Source of the DNA: Tenodera sinensis
Taxonomy: Eukaryota > Arthropoda > Insecta > Mantodea > Mantidae
Direction: 5' to 3'
Length of the DNA: 64,000 nucleotides
Assembly (NCBI GenBank): GCA_030765045.1
Contig: CM060962.1
Span: 261,063,647-261,127,646 of the forward strand
Positions 23,407 to 36,605 of this stretch are shown here, one piece after another (positions within the stretch are counted from its first letter, which is position 1; each line of letters starts with the position of its first letter). Made by a program: the position numbers and the translations under genes. The notes under the pieces are model-generated. The model did not search any database. It saw nothing but the letters and a program-made list of their open reading frames with translations, and was not told where the DNA came from.

Positions 23407-26039
23407 CCCTTTAACACTGTGCGTGTTCTTATGATCACGGTTTACCGCTTTCCATTTAACAACGTTCCAATGCGTCGTCTGCTTCTGTAGAGTATCGCTG
23501 GTGATTTATATCAGCTACAGAATGGTGTGGTATCCTTGTCTACTCATATTGTCGGCTTCTGTAAACAAACATTGTCGTTGCACAACTTTTAGTTATCGCT
23601 AGTGTTGTCACAGCTGCAAGATGTCGGTGCGCTTCAAGTAAGTTTCCTATTTTGCTTACAATTAGACTTTGATCATGTGATAAATACTTTTAAAGGTCTT
23701 CGGCACGATTAGTGTTCCTGTTATTATGAAACAGAACAATAGGTTACTGCATACATTTGGTCTAGACCCTTCTAAAGTGAAGCGTGATCATATGAACACG
23801 CTAGGCGCATATACATGCAGTATATGACTTAGTCCATTTTCATGGTTGTGTTACCTTACATGGCTTAGACGTGTTGCCATAAGAAAACTTATTATTTAGG
23901 AAACTATAAACTTGGTATACAGAATATAACTTTCCATATGTTTTTAACAGGGATATAACTCTCCGGGAAGCCTTGGATATTTCAGAATCAGATGAACGAA
24001 TAGATGTTGACAGCATTTTTATAGAACCTCCAGATGCTAACGTCTACTCCGACGAAGATTCTGGTGAAGAAGATGGTGGTGGTGAGATTGACAATCTTAC
24101 AGGGCGCCAGCTTTCTAGCCATGCATGAAATTGTCCTCACCAGCAATGAGCGTGTAGGTGGTGTAGTTGATGATGTCACTTCAGAAAATGCACTTGCTCC
24201 ACCACAGAAGAAGAGCAAACATGAAGAAAAGCGTGTGGACTAAGGATGATAATAGAGGTTTGGTTGGTATATTCCCAAAAGCTGATTATTCATCATTAAC
24301 AAAACACCCGTGGAATGTTTCGAACTCATGTTTGACGATGAAATAATTAAATTTATGAGAGAAGAATCCAGGAAATATGCAAAATTCAACAATTATGATG
24401 ATCCTAAAATAACAGCAGAGGAATTTAAAATGTTCCTCGCTGTACTTATTTTATCTGGCTACAATAATGTCCCTAGTAAAAGGTCATATTGGGAAGCATC
24501 AGAAGATCTGCGGAATATGCTTGTTGCAAATGCCATTAGAAGAGATCGCTTTCTAGAAATTTGTCGATCTATTCACTGTGCAGACAATACTCAACCTAAC
24601 ATGAACGACAGGATGTGGAAACTGCGACCACTTATGAATATGCTGAAGAAAAGATTCATCTCCCACTTCAGACCACAGCAGAATATGGATTTTGATGAGT
24701 GTATGGTGGAGTATTTTGGAAGACATAGTTGCAAACAGTTTATTCGTGGAAAACCCATTCGTTTCGGCTATAAGGTCTGGTGTCTAAACATCCCCTCTGG
24801 TTACTTGATAAATTTTGATATTTATCAAGGAAAAAATCCTAACGGCAATGCAGAATATGAGGAATGCTTTGGAAAGTGTGCTGCACCGATGGTTGAGATG
24901 CTCAATGAACTACCAAATAATACGGTTCACTTGCCATTCTGTTTGTATTTTGACAACCTTTTTACTGGGATGGAACTACTGGCTCATTTGAAAGCGTGTG
25001 GATATGGCGCTACAGGGACAATTAGGGAAAATAGAATCCCAAAAAACTGTCCTATCGTCCCTTCAAAAGAAATTAAGAATCAGGTACGAGGTACATACGA
25101 CATGGCAAAAAGCTCTGATTGTATAGGTATCGTACGTTGGAGAGAGAACTCTGTAGTTACTATACCTTCTACATGTCACGGAATTGAGCCAACTGCTTCA
25201 GTATCCAGATATTCTCAGGCAGAAAAGCGGAAAGTACGAGTCAGTCGAACTGCTGTATTTCAGGCTTACAATGCAGGAATGGGCGGAACTGATAGAATGG
25301 ACCAAAATGTCTCATACTACAGAATTGGGATCCGGGGAAAGAAGTAGTGGTGGTCCCTGTTTACTTGGTTGGTAGATGTAGCAGTTCACAATTCCTGGTT
25401 ACTTCTAAGAAAATCTGGAAATAAGATATCTCATCTCAACTTTCGCCGGTACATTGTGCAGACATACCTGGAAAAGTACAAAACTGCACAATTAGGAAGA
25501 GGCCGACCCGCTACCTCTAGATACAGCATTCAATATTGTAGTGTTAGTGATGATATTCGTCTTGATGGGAAGAACCACCTTGTAGCTTCCTGCAATCGAC
25601 GACGCTGCGCTGGAAAAGATTGCACCAGCACTGTTCGCACAGTGTATAAAATGCAACGTTGGACTCTGTATCCCATGTTTTGTCGAGTTTCACACCCTAT
25701 AAAAGACTTGACTCTTGGACTTGCGACATAATTTTGTGCTCATGTGATCATATGTTATATGTCTGCATGCATTTAATATTTATAATTCACCTTTAAAGTG
25801 CACTTCATTGTAATATATAATTGGCACTGTAACTTTGGTATTTGTTGTGAAGTATGGCCACCTAGGCCTAAAATGCTTACACCAGCGCCTAGCGTGATCA
25901 TATGGACACTGCCCATTGTGACAAAATGGTTCACTATAATGACTCATTATTTTGTATTAGCGTTCCACAAAACTGTATGAGTTGCTGATAAAAAAATGAA
26001 AGTGAATAAAAAAATTAATATTATTTCGGCGTTAAAGGG
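23407..26039 (+). mobile_element. piggyBac transposon at a TTAA target
   Basis: TTAA lies at 23403-23406 and 26040-26043. The inner ends are CCCTTTAACACTG on the left and, inverted on the right, CCCTTTAACGCCG. Subterminal copies of a GATCATATG-containing motif near 23785, 25746 and 25888 form an inverted set. The element is 2633 bp, a normal autonomous size. It interrupts the hAT frame exactly: ..EEDSFTKL on the left and KGLAPNRTVM on the right. Confidence 0.92.
23621..25731 (+). pseudogene. piggyBac transposase, nearly intact, with one intron
   Basis: Starts MSVRFK at 23621. A 313-bp GT-AG intron (23638-23950) leads to DITLREALDISESDERID and an acidic N-terminus. The core runs from VECFELMFDDEIIKFM to the stop at 25729. 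It has the DDD-type catalytic domain: NMDFDECMVEYFGRHSCKQ (first Asp), LYFDNLFTGMELLAHL (second Asp) and MGGTDRMDQNVSYYRI (Asp region). The Cys-rich C-terminus has NRRRCAGKDC. Frameshifts fall near 24105, 24240 and 24305. One in-frame TAG at 25345 replaces a Trp of the usual KWWW run. This is a PGBD3/PGBD2-like group by my reading. Confidence 0.9.
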
Positions 26040-29000
26040 TTAATAAAGGGACTAGCTCCGAATCGGACAGTAATGTGTCAGAAGACACTCTCAGTCAGAA
26101 TTAACAAACAATACAATCCATCAAGAAAAAGGCTGACTACAGAGCTCCTAAAAGCAAGTGCTGTTTACACTACTGCGGATGGGTGGACTCATTTTAACAG
26201 GGCCTTTCTGGGAGTCACTGCACATTGGATTGACACTGAAACACTAGAAGGAAAATCTGTCATGCTCAGTGTGGAAAGACTTTCGAGGCGCCACATGTAT
26301 GATGTGTTGGCCACAGCTCTTGAGAGAGTATACCAGGATTTTAATGTCAAGAATAAGGTGGTCTCATGCGTCACAGATAACCGCAGCAACTTTGTTACAT
26401 AATTCACGTAAGTACTTCAGTTAAATTGTGATTGGTTTAATATTTTAATGCTAATATCCAATGGGTAATTCTCAATTTCGTGTTTTCTCCCCAGAATATT
26501 CGGGATAAAGCTGGATGATGTTGCTGAAGAGAGTGAATCTGTGGAATTTGTGGAAATGTCAACAATACTCTAAGGTGTCCAAGAATTTCACTATACATTG
26601 CTCCCACACCATAGGTGTGCTGCACATACTTTGAATTTGATAGCAGTCAAGGTAATCATGAGTTTATGTATTTATCAAATAAGAAATTAAAAAGTGTGAA
26701 GTCTGCATTCATTGTTATTAGCTTACATATTTTTAACTTAGAACATGATTCATGTATAAATTGTGATCAAGAATCAGGAAGTATAAACTGTCGAATGAAT
26801 GCAGATGGCAGGTGGGGGAAACTAATGCAGAAACATGGCAGATAAGCCATATTGCATCACAATTCCCTGAGTATAGCATGACAGGTCCTGCTTTTACCTG
26901 ATCAATGCACAACAGTACACTCACCTGAAAAGTGTGTACTTTTGTCAGACATAGTATGAACAGATACATGTTTAAATATATATACAGAGTAAGAAAAGTA
27001 TGTACCGTAGACTCATAAGTTTGTTTTGTGTATTACATTTGCTTTACCATGTCTTGCAGTTTGAAGGGCGATTAAAATTACCAGAAAAATAATTTATTAC
27101 AAATGTTAGATAAACCAAACTCAAAAAATATGTTGGATTTGTGGTTACCTACAGAAATTTTACAATGGTTTTTATTTTTTATAGGACAGTCAAAAGGCAG
27201 AGGGAGAAGTTATTTTTAAGAAAGCTGCACGTTCATCTTTTGGCCGCTTTCAAGCTTTGTGGAATAAGCAAAGGAGCACAGTTGTGGCAGACTCCACTCA
27301 TTCAGCATTCCATAAGTACCTTATGACGCCTAATGCTACCAGATGGAATAGCATATACGACAAGGTTAAATGCCTGGTGTCTGACAGACAAAATTGAACT
27401 TTCTGCTTTCGACCAGCAGAGTTAACAATCTTGAACGAATATATTGTGGTAAGATTTTCATTCATAGCACTTTAGATGCAGTTCATATTTGTTAATTTCT
27501 TTTCATGTTGTTGGGGAGCTCAGAAGTTAGTCGAGATAAATTTTATTTCAGGTCATGAAACCTGTAGTTGTCCTGAACATATTACAGGCAGAAAAGAATA
27601 TGTATATGGCCTACTTACTGCCTACTGTAAAATGTCTATTGCGGGAGCTAAAGAAGAAAGCAGATGACATTGGGTTGGTGTACTGCAGACCTTTGGCACA
27701 GGCTCTAATTGCAGGTGTCAACAGATTTGCTTCTGCCATGACAGACAGGAAATTGTGGCAGGTGGTTTAATTCCAGTTCTAAAATTTTCTTGGCTGGAGG
27801 GGGAGGAAAAGGAGGAAGCTATTTCCATGCTTAAGCAAGAAGCAGTTTCAACCCATGGAATGGTCGGGGCTTTTGCACCATCTATCGAAACAAAGTGGAA
27901 GAGACCTGAGTGTTGAGGGTAACTTCACTTTAACTACACAACCGTTATCTTCACCAGTGCTGGATGAGGTGGTTTCTTACCTCTCCAGTACATTGAAAGA
28001 CATCAAGTTACTTCAGCAATATGCAACACTGTTGGGGATGTTCCTAAAATTGAACACAGGTGTGCCTTCTATTGCTCCTGTAGAGAGCTTGTTTAGCAAG
28101 TGCAAACATGTGCTGTTGCCCAAGAGTGTGATGAAAATTTTAGGTATCAACTCTTGTAAAGTGAATGTTAAATTTAATTCTTAAGATGAAGAGGTAGGTT
28201 AAAACATTTTGATTTAGTTGATTATAATACTGGAATCATCTGCTTCCCGGGTATGAGGGATGTAAGTAGGGCAATATAATGAATCTCCCTAGATCACTTT
28301 AAATGCTATGCAAAGGTTAATAAATAGAGCCTGGGTTTTCCATGCAATTGCAGTACTTTGGTTACATTTCTCCAATTCTGTAATTATTCATTGCAGGGTT
28401 TAGGGTTCCAGATAATTATACTTTTTCCGTGCAAGTTTGCATATTTTCATATTTTGGCCTTTTTAGGAAAAAAATTCAGTGCATATTTAGGACTAAGTTT
28501 TATGCAACATAACCATCACCTTCATGTCATTAGTATCTTACACTAGACTACTCAACATTAAATAGCTAACTTCCAAAGTAAATAGTACTTTTAATTTCTG
28601 TTCCTCATAATAAGCCTGTAAGGTGTATTCTTTCTGCAATACTCTTACTACCGCAAAATGTTATAATTGTTTCTAGCTTCCTGAAAAATAGGACTATTAT
28701 TTTGCAAAGTAATTGTAATTTTGCTAATTGCTTTTTAAAAAAGCAATTTGTAATTTACTTAAGCAAGATTTTTGCTAGGCAATTGTAATTAAGCCCAGTT
28801 CCTTTTTTTTTTTTTTTTTTTTTTTTTTTGTACTTTTCCCATCACTGAATATAAGCAACCTTTTTATGCTAAAGAATGACACTATATTCACTACATAGCA
28901 TTAGGTAACTTTTACAGACAACCTGTTTGTTCTAGTTTTCTGCCCACTGTGGCACATTCTCACATTCTAGGTACTGTAATTTAACATCACATCTGTGCTT

Positions 29001-30584
29001 TACATTTAACTTCAGCATTAAGAGTTTGCTTTCAACAGAATGAACAATGGCACGTTATGCACAAAAATTAAAAAGTTTCATATGCTATAAGGCCTTCCGT
29101 GAAAATGTGCTCATAAAATATAAAATAAAAGTCAATTTAATGCAATGATATCTTTAACATTTAGTTTTAGCACTTCCAGTTGAAGACAAATGAAATGATT
29201 AGCACAAAGAAAACAGTACACTTCCATAAAAACACTCTTAGGATCTGGTAGCACTGTGTTACAGCTTTATTTTAAAAAGTGATCAAACAAGCAGATAGCT
29301 TCATATTAGACAAAATAGAAAACATTAAAATTATGCACCATAGTGGCAAGAAGCAAGAATATTTAAATTCCTTTCATACAATAACATATTCCTTGGCATA
29401 ATGGGCTGCAGATGTATCTTGTTAATGCAGCATACTAACAAAGGCTATTTCCAGGATTAAACAATGTTCAAAGGCCCAAGTCTTAACCAAATGTGTGCCT
29501 ACTGAGATAATCATTAGAACACATTGAAAGTTTTCTGTGTAGCAAAGAATCACAGCCTTTACTGCACTGGGTCAAGACATAGGTAACTTAAAACTTTTAT
29601 TAAATAACCTTGCTTTGGTAGCTTCAGTCATGTTTAGAAAGATGAGATTCCCCCTCCCAAGATGGGCTTAAGGGCAGGACAGAATACACCTTTTTTCTTG
29701 TGGTAGTGTTTGCCTGTTCTTACTGTATGTGCCATAAGAGGTTTTGCACCAATATTAAAAAGCAAATATTTGGGAAAGAAACATTCCAAAACCGAGTTTA
29801 TTGCATTCCCCACATTTTGCCACTCATGAAGACTGAGGAAAACCTAGAAAAATCGTCAGTAAGGGTAAACAGTCCTGAACCTCAGAACCCTGTTCACAAG
29901 TCCATACATTAATGATCAAGTCTACCTGTGTCGGAACTTGGGAGGACCTGGGAGGATCTAAATGTCGCCAAGTTCTGGAGGAGTGCTGAATTTATATGGG
30001 TGACCTACATAAATTCAGAAAAAAATAATTAAAGCTATCCTTGCCTCTATTTATAATAAAACTATAAATGAAATTATTCGGGCAATTTTGGATTTTGATA
30101 CATGTTAGGCTGCCCCAGTGCCAAAAATCACATTCTTTAATTTATGATTGCATGTGTCTATACATACCCTTTCATGCAAGAATGGCCAAATGAATAGTTA
30201 TGAAATTTGGCATATAACATACAAAGGTTCTAACAAGCTATTTGGCATCTTAATTATTTACCAAAATGAATATTTTAATGGTATGCAAAATTAAAATTTC
30301 CTTTCTATTATTCAGTTTTTTAAAAGGCTTCACAATAAAACTTTTTAAGTTTCTAACACATTTTATTACATACAAAATTATAACAGGATGAGTATTTAAA
30401 TGTAAAAATTTTTTTCTTATTTTTCTTCATGTATGTAAACCAGTTACCATGAGAAATGTACAGTTATGATCAAATTGGAAATATTAGAAGGACAATACAA
30501 ATTTGTCTACTGTTGAAAATTGATCATATTTGTTCTAATAACACTCCAGAAAAAGCATCTGGTTCTGAAAACATGACAAACTCT

Positions 30585-30591
<7 letters not shown>

Positions 30592-30625
<34 letters not shown>

Positions 30626-30627
30626 GG
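30592..30627. repeat. (GA)n microsatellite
   Basis: Near-uninterrupted GAGAGA repeat; it creates a false repetitive Arg-Glu frame on the plus strand. Confidence 0.9.
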
Positions 30628-31282
30628 TTAGAGAGAACAAGAGATTGGAAAGGAGAAGAGAGAAATACAGATGTTGCTCCACAGTTAATGCAATAACAAG
30701 CAGTTCTGCTAGTTTGAAATAATCATTCACTTTAATTTGATCACCTTCATAATTTAGCTATCAAGTTGATACCTGTATCACATAATTTAGAAAAATCTGC
30801 TAAACTACCTTCCAATTCCTCTCAAAAAGGTTTTTGAATGCTGAATTAAAATAAGCATTGCTAAAGCCTCTAGCAGAACCAAAGGGTATTGTACCTCTTT
30901 GCAAACACCCCTTGCAGAATAACAGTAAATGTGCAGATCTTCCAACAGATAACTTTACCATACACAGTCACCTTACTGCACTGGTGACGAAGCAAGTGAA
31001 AAGATGAAATGTTAAAATCAAGTGGTATGAGAGAACACACTCAAAGGGGGCTTGTCACTACAGAGGACCATAGAACTGAATTATATTTCTATGCAATATG
31101 GATCCATTAGAGTTAAAGTTACCAACACAGGTTTGCAGTGAACATTTGGGCTGGCATTGTGAATAACACACTCACAGGGTCCTATTTACCAGCTCCATGT
31201 TTGAGGGGACACATTTACCTACAACTTTTAAAACATTTTGCCAGAAATCCTGGATGATATCCCTTTAGGAATATGCCAGTTA

Positions 31283-31345
31283 AGTGAGTGAGTGATTAGG
31301 GTTTAAGGGCCTGTCGACAGCTAGGTCATTAGAGCCCCTATGCCA
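31283..31345. repeat. short interspersed repeat fragment
   Basis: The block GTGAGTG, then TTTAAGGGCC..TGACAACTAGGTCATTAG-like sequence and GCCC, is shared with 59583-59640 at clearly high identity. No A- or B-box is visible. It is probably a truncated SINE or conserved repeat core. Confidence 0.5.
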
Positions 31346-34300
31346 GTTAATGTTGTTCCAAAGTATGAGGTACCCATGCATTATTCTGGTGCTAAGAGGG
31401 GTTAATGGCCAGGATGTTTGTAGCATTTGATGCTATTGGTGATATGCTGAGAACTTTTGAAAGAACTCTGCAATCATTACTATGGTGCTATCAACTATGC
31501 TCCGAAGTCAAAGTAAAATTAATTTCTGAATGAGCTAGATAACCACTGCTAATTCTCATAAAACAGACTTTAAATTCACATCAGAAATCTTTTCTCCAAT
31601 GCTCTTGGTTTCAAAGAAAAACTTTGTATTACGTTGACCCAAACACAGATAGGATCCTAGCAGCATGTCTGAAGTCATGGGAAATGTACCTAGGAAATTT
31701 CACATAAAATTCAGGAAGGCTATTTCTATTCCTTTGTCATAAATCTCTATACTTGTCAAGTTGATCTCTGAAAATTTGGAGGAATGTCATCTACTGCCAA
31801 ATTGCATGGTGTTGCAAAAATGTCAATCTCAGTGTTTGGTGCATGAACATCCTAGAATCCTGTTTCTAATTCTTGAAGCAATGTGCTTATAGTACATTTG
31901 CTTATCCTCATCGTCCTTCATTTCAACCTGGGAAAATAAAAATGTCCAACCAATAATAAACTCCATTTTCATTTATAAAGCCACTAGGCTGTCACCTTAT
32001 AGTTGATTTTCACTTTCTCTACCACATACCTGGTGGGCCTGTTCAAGAATCTCAGAATGGCATAGTACCTTATCATATATGAACTGCCACATCAGAGCTA
32101 CCCAATCAGTTCAGTCTGACCTTGCTGAACTGCTCCTTGTTCCACTTTTACATATTATACACTAGTGCACATGCACAAAAAGTGCAAGTTGATCACCTCT
32201 GCTTTTAACAAATGCCAAGGAATTTGTAATGCTGGAATATAAAAGAATTCAATGAACATCTAAAGTGCCACACTTTAACAAATGCCATGCCTTGTTGCAA
32301 AAACAAAAAGCATCATTTCATAACTGATAATCTATGCAAACCTATATTACTAAAAAAGTATTAAAAATTTTAAGATAATCATTTAACTTTGTTTACTGAC
32401 ACCAAACTTGTTCTGTAAAATATCAGTAAATTTACTCATTGAACAACTTTCAAGCACAGTTAAATTTCATTGCTCCTCGCACTCTTGGGAACAAATAGCC
32501 AATTGAGTGTGTGTTAACAGAATAAAACATACTGTCTTCAACTGGAAGTCAGGCAGCAAATTGTTAACCATTAGTTTCATACACTTACCTTGAAAATAGT
32601 GAAAATTCACATGGTTCTAAAAAAATATATGACTAGCACAACACACTATAGCTGTTGCTGTAGATGATGCATGTTAATTTGACAATTATCTTTAAAAAAT
32701 ATGTTAAATTTCAAAATTGATTATTCTTATGTGCTCTTTAATATAGCAGACAAACTCAAAGATAATAATTGTACTAACAATACAAGCATTATCTTCAGCA
32801 TATTCTACCATCCCTCATCAAGCTTGTATTCATACGTACAGTTATGCTGTTCCTGAGCACGGGCTGGAAACTTGTTTAGAGCCCCCAAAGCTTTAAGATT
32901 ATTAAAAACTTGCCTTCAGCGATCCGCCACATGTGTGTGTTTGTGTGAAGAGCTCTCTCTCAGTTATTATCGATCGACAAGCAAAGGATGGGTCTTACTA
33001 CCCGCGATACCTTAGCTACGACAGAAGGGGGGAGAAAGCAGAGGCACAGATGAGTGAATTTTTCTGAGAAATTTCCTTTACTATAGTTCCTGTTAGCAAC
33101 ACAAATGAAACTAGTGTTGCAAAATAAGTAACAGCACAGGCTCCTTCCTGGGTTTGAGAGTCACTAAATATCTGTTTGACAAAGGCAGCTAGAAAATCTT
33201 ACTTGGCATGCATGGAAAAAAAAAAAAAAAAAAAAAAAATTAAATAAGGAAAAAATCCTGAAAGAGATTTATCCCCTGTAAATGTAATATAAAACATTCC
33301 CATATTTTTCTTTAACTGCACTATTTTGTAGTTCTGAAAATAAAACATGCCGACTTATGGTAGTCCTGTAAATAATACATTGCTGAGGGGGAATAAGAAA
33401 AAAACAAAGGGGGAAAAAAAAAAAACTCTGCATTCAGATGCTTATCCTGAAACGTTCTGAAAAGAAAATGCTCCCCAAGCAAAGTTTTTGAAGATTTGAC
33501 CTGAAAAATTGTTACAATATGTCTTAGAGGAAACATATTGCTTTTCCTGAAAATAAAATAAGTCTGGCCTCTGCTGGTTGCCTTGCCATGATGTACTGTG
33601 GCATGCCATTGTACCTAAAAAGAAACCTGCAAATAAAAATGCTTCAGACACAGCTGCAGATTTCAGACTTTGCCTAACCAAAACGCTAAATAAACTTACA
33701 AGGACATGATGCCCTTTCAAATATCTTACACAGGCAAAGAGAGTCCAAATTCATGAATGACAAGGAGTGCAAACAAATTCACACATTTGCATTCAGCTGA
33801 GAATTCTGGCTTGTTTTGCATTCAGCTGAGAATTCTGGCTTGTTCATCATTTTATAACCGATCAAATCTATAGAATTACAATTAGCATGTTTTAGTAGCC
33901 CAAACTATTGCAAATACTATTGTATTTTCCTCTGAAATTGGTTATGTCTACCTCTTGGAAGATTTCTAGAAGACAGTTGCTAAATTATCCTATTTTAATG
34001 CCACAATCCCCTTTTATTTCAAAATGACATCAAAATTATGTATTGACATCCCTATAGGGGTCAATCCAAGTCAAATTGCACACCTGTAAAACACGACTTT
34101 TTCATAGGATGTTCAAAATTTTTTTTATGAATAACAGGCATAAAATAAGGAGACTTGTATTTTTTTATTTCCGTATTTTTAAATTACTTGCTTAGTTATG
34201 GTTATTAGAAATTAAGCAATTTCTGCGTGCACCGTAATATAAAATCACTTGTTACTCTAAGGCCATATAGAGTTGAGAGTTGGCACACAGGAAAGGTTAA

Positions 34301-34468
34301 ATACAACACTTTTAACAACTTTCGACCAATCATTATTACACACAAATTTTGGACTGTTTTGTTTTATGGTATATTTTGCAAAACCAAAAATAGAATTTAA
34401 ATCGACGTGTTAAAAATCTAAAAAAAAATATGTATTCTCTGTTTATCTATAAAATTAGATGTTGAAAA

Positions 34469-34880
34469 CTATGGAGCTTGCATTAGTGCATTTGCTACAA
34501 TTTTTTTTCTGGAGGCCTGCAAGCGCTCACGGGCGACAACATCCGTTTGTACAGCTGGATTCGCCATTCTTGGCCCCTTAAAAGTGAGCAACAAGCCGGT
34601 GGCTGAACACATCATGCGAATTGGTGTGTCAGCTATGCTACTCAGATAACTTCTTCTTACTAAGCCAGTACAGCCCATGCAGAAAAATGTCTCCACAATG
34701 TACCTTCTTTCTGATACTCCTGTGGCATCTGATACATGCTTTTGAACTTTTGAATTTTTTGAAAAAATCTTCTGATGTAAACAGTTCTTTGCTTTTAGGT
34801 TCTTCCTTCATGTACGTCCATACATTTGAAATAATTTCTCTACTCTGTGTTATGTTTTCGTCCCTAATTTAGAACGTACA
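34469..34880 (-). pseudogene. possible DDE-transposase N-terminal helix-turn-helix remnant
   Basis: With frame changes the minus strand reads RDENITQSREIISNVWTYMKEE, then VSDATGVSERR. 'Basic start, N-V-..-K-E-E, later ..ATGVSERR' is the pattern of the helix-turn-helix found in the same arthropod DDE family as 20538-20735 (LTSEFTGVSVASIYN). The remaining frame to 34469 is unassigned. Weak and possibly coincidental. Confidence 0.3.
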
Positions 34881-35289
34881 GGTGGCATAATTGGTTTACG
34901 CTATGATCAATGTCTCACAAATTCACTATATTCACTCTTTATCGCAAAGATCTATGTCTTCAACTGCACTTTGCACTAAAAAGTACCTGTGAATTAGCAA
35001 GGACTGTCTCAGATCATGCAGACATCCTACCTTCCCCCTCCCTCCCCATGTGCATGGTTTCATTCGCAGAATTATACAATATGAGCTGATGAAAGAGGCA
35101 AAAGCTATGGATTCGCCAACAGGACTTCCAGTCAAGGTCAGGGGCCAAGAATGATGGGTCCAGCTGTGCTTTAAAATTACTCTCCTTCATTCCTTTGTCA
35201 AAAACTGAAGCTTTAGTGAAACAATTTTCTTTCAAAGAAGGAGGTGAAGTTGTGTTGTATGGAAACATTAGTTTAAAATGCATATTTTA

Positions 35290-36590
35290 AAAACATTTGA
35301 AGATGCTAATAGTTTACATAGTGTCAGCTAGTAGTGTTCTCCTTACTGTACTGTTGTAACATTCATGGAACCTCAACAGTGGACAGTTGCCATAATGGAA
35401 GGTGGCGATTGTGTGAGGTTACGGCAGCCATCACTGCTGCCACGGGAGTCCGCTGCACTGATTTGCAAGTAAGCTAATTACAACTTAACTATTAGAGACT
35501 CCATTCTGATTTTTTTCTGAGAATACTGAATAAACTTCGTTGTATGTTTAGTTTTTCCCCCCCCCCAGATTTTTAAATGGTCGAGTTTGTTATTATCTAA
35601 CTTTAAAACTTTAATCGTATAAAATATAATATCAATAATAATAATAATTAATAAAATTTTCGAATAAATACCTGATGAAATACTGCGATTTTTCTTTAAT
35701 TTGAGCCAAAGATCAAGTAATTTGCTTCATTACAATCGGAGGTATGATTGATCGAAGAGTGAGGAGCGAGCAATTTTTGTGACATGTCAAAAATTAATAT
35801 CTGCCAAAATAATTTTTTTTTTATTTTTATAAAACAAAGAAACACTGGTCAAATGTATTTTGTTCCAAAACACCAAAAAAAATTTCCAGAAAATCTGAGA
35901 GGTCAAGGTCATTTTTTTGCCATATTTTGTGCGATTTTATGTGGAATGAATCATAGCTGACATTAGCCAGACTTCAGCCCCAAATTACTACAAATTTATA
36001 ACCAATGGAGAAATATGCGACTCAGAACACACATGCCTGGATAGTACAAATCACTGAAATGTTTGCCAGATTAGCAGTAAGTATTTAAACCAGAGATGGC
36101 GAACCAGATTTTAGTAACTTATGTGAGTGCACTACAATACCAAAGCATATGCAGCTGGGAAAGATGGTTAGTGATGTATTAAGATAAAAGGAAAATTGGT
36201 ACTTTACATTACGGAGATAGTGAGCGAGGGGAACACTCATGGTTTGCATGAGAACATGAAAGCCTCGTCTTGGCTCATTCCTACGTTGGTCATCTCCTGA
36301 GCTTATTTATTACAGCTTCTCGGGTGATCAGCCGTGTGAGGTTTAAAAATATTGAGCTTTCGGCCATTGTAAACTCTATGGCCTTCGTTGCCTAATCAGA
36401 ACCAGCTTCATCTCAGTGATTGCTACATTAATGTTTGGGTATTAAAAGTTTATTACAAGCTTATATCAGATACAAAGAGAACGAAGGAAGAAGCATGTAT
36501 GAAAAAAGAGTAATTTTAGCTTCAGCCATTTGATATTTATATGCAATTATATTTTATGTGTGCTTTTGTCAGAAATGAAGCAGACCTCAA
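35290..36590. other. intron sequence with one short hairpin
   Basis: No coding motif. Around 36290-36425 the minus strand has CTGATTAGGCAACGAAGGCC and ATGGCCGAAAGCTC, forming a GGCCAT/ATGGCC stem. This is discussed as a finding. Confidence 0.45.
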
Positions 36591-36605
36591 GCTATCAAAA
36601 GAGGT

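Larger units (their letters stand above)
23183..28184 (+). pseudogene. intron-bearing BED/hAT-type transposase, split by piggyBac
   Basis: Exon starts follow good acceptors. Blocks are 23183-23402; 26044-26407; 26495-26651; 27185-27448; 27552-28184, joined by GT-AG introns of 87, 533 and 103 bp that keep phase. RIHPAKVSEIVAAAQE is the tail of a BED finger. ASAVYTTADGWTHFNRAFLGVTAHWI and VSCVTDNRSNFV carry the catalytic Asp regions. LLPHHRCAAHTLNLIAVK has the conserved C..H. MTPNATRWNSIYD follows. PSIAPVESLFSKCKHVL is the dimerisation motif. The BED exon itself is not seen; the fold-back ends 90 bp upstream. One stop after FVT, one near 26572 and frameshifts near 23240, 27770 and 27915 inactivate it. 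A ZBED-like domesticated gene is an alternative origin. Confidence 0.8.
28185..34460. other. repeat-poor intron sequence
   Basis: About 6.3 kb with no recognisable transposon core. It holds poly(T) at 28803-28829, a (GA)n tract at about 30592-30627, a short shared repeat at 31283-31345 and poly(A) at 33217-33239. Open frames are short and domain-free. Several AATAAA hexamers on the minus strand (for example near 29264) leave room for an unrecognised transcript end. Confidence 0.5.

Noticed and set aside
30524..30730. Ser/Leu-repeat frames on both strands
   Set aside because: They come from the (GA)n microsatellite.
32800..32900. Minus-strand open end reading FPARAQEQHNC and YEYKLDEGW then stop, like a terminal exon
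   Set aside because: It is only about 35 codons, the acceptor has no pyrimidine tract, no upstream exon was found and no family is recognised. Chance is as likely.
33321..33720. Minus-strand frame of 92 aa with hydrophobic stretches
   Set aside because: No domain, no splice context, low-complexity start and no relation to neighbouring elements.
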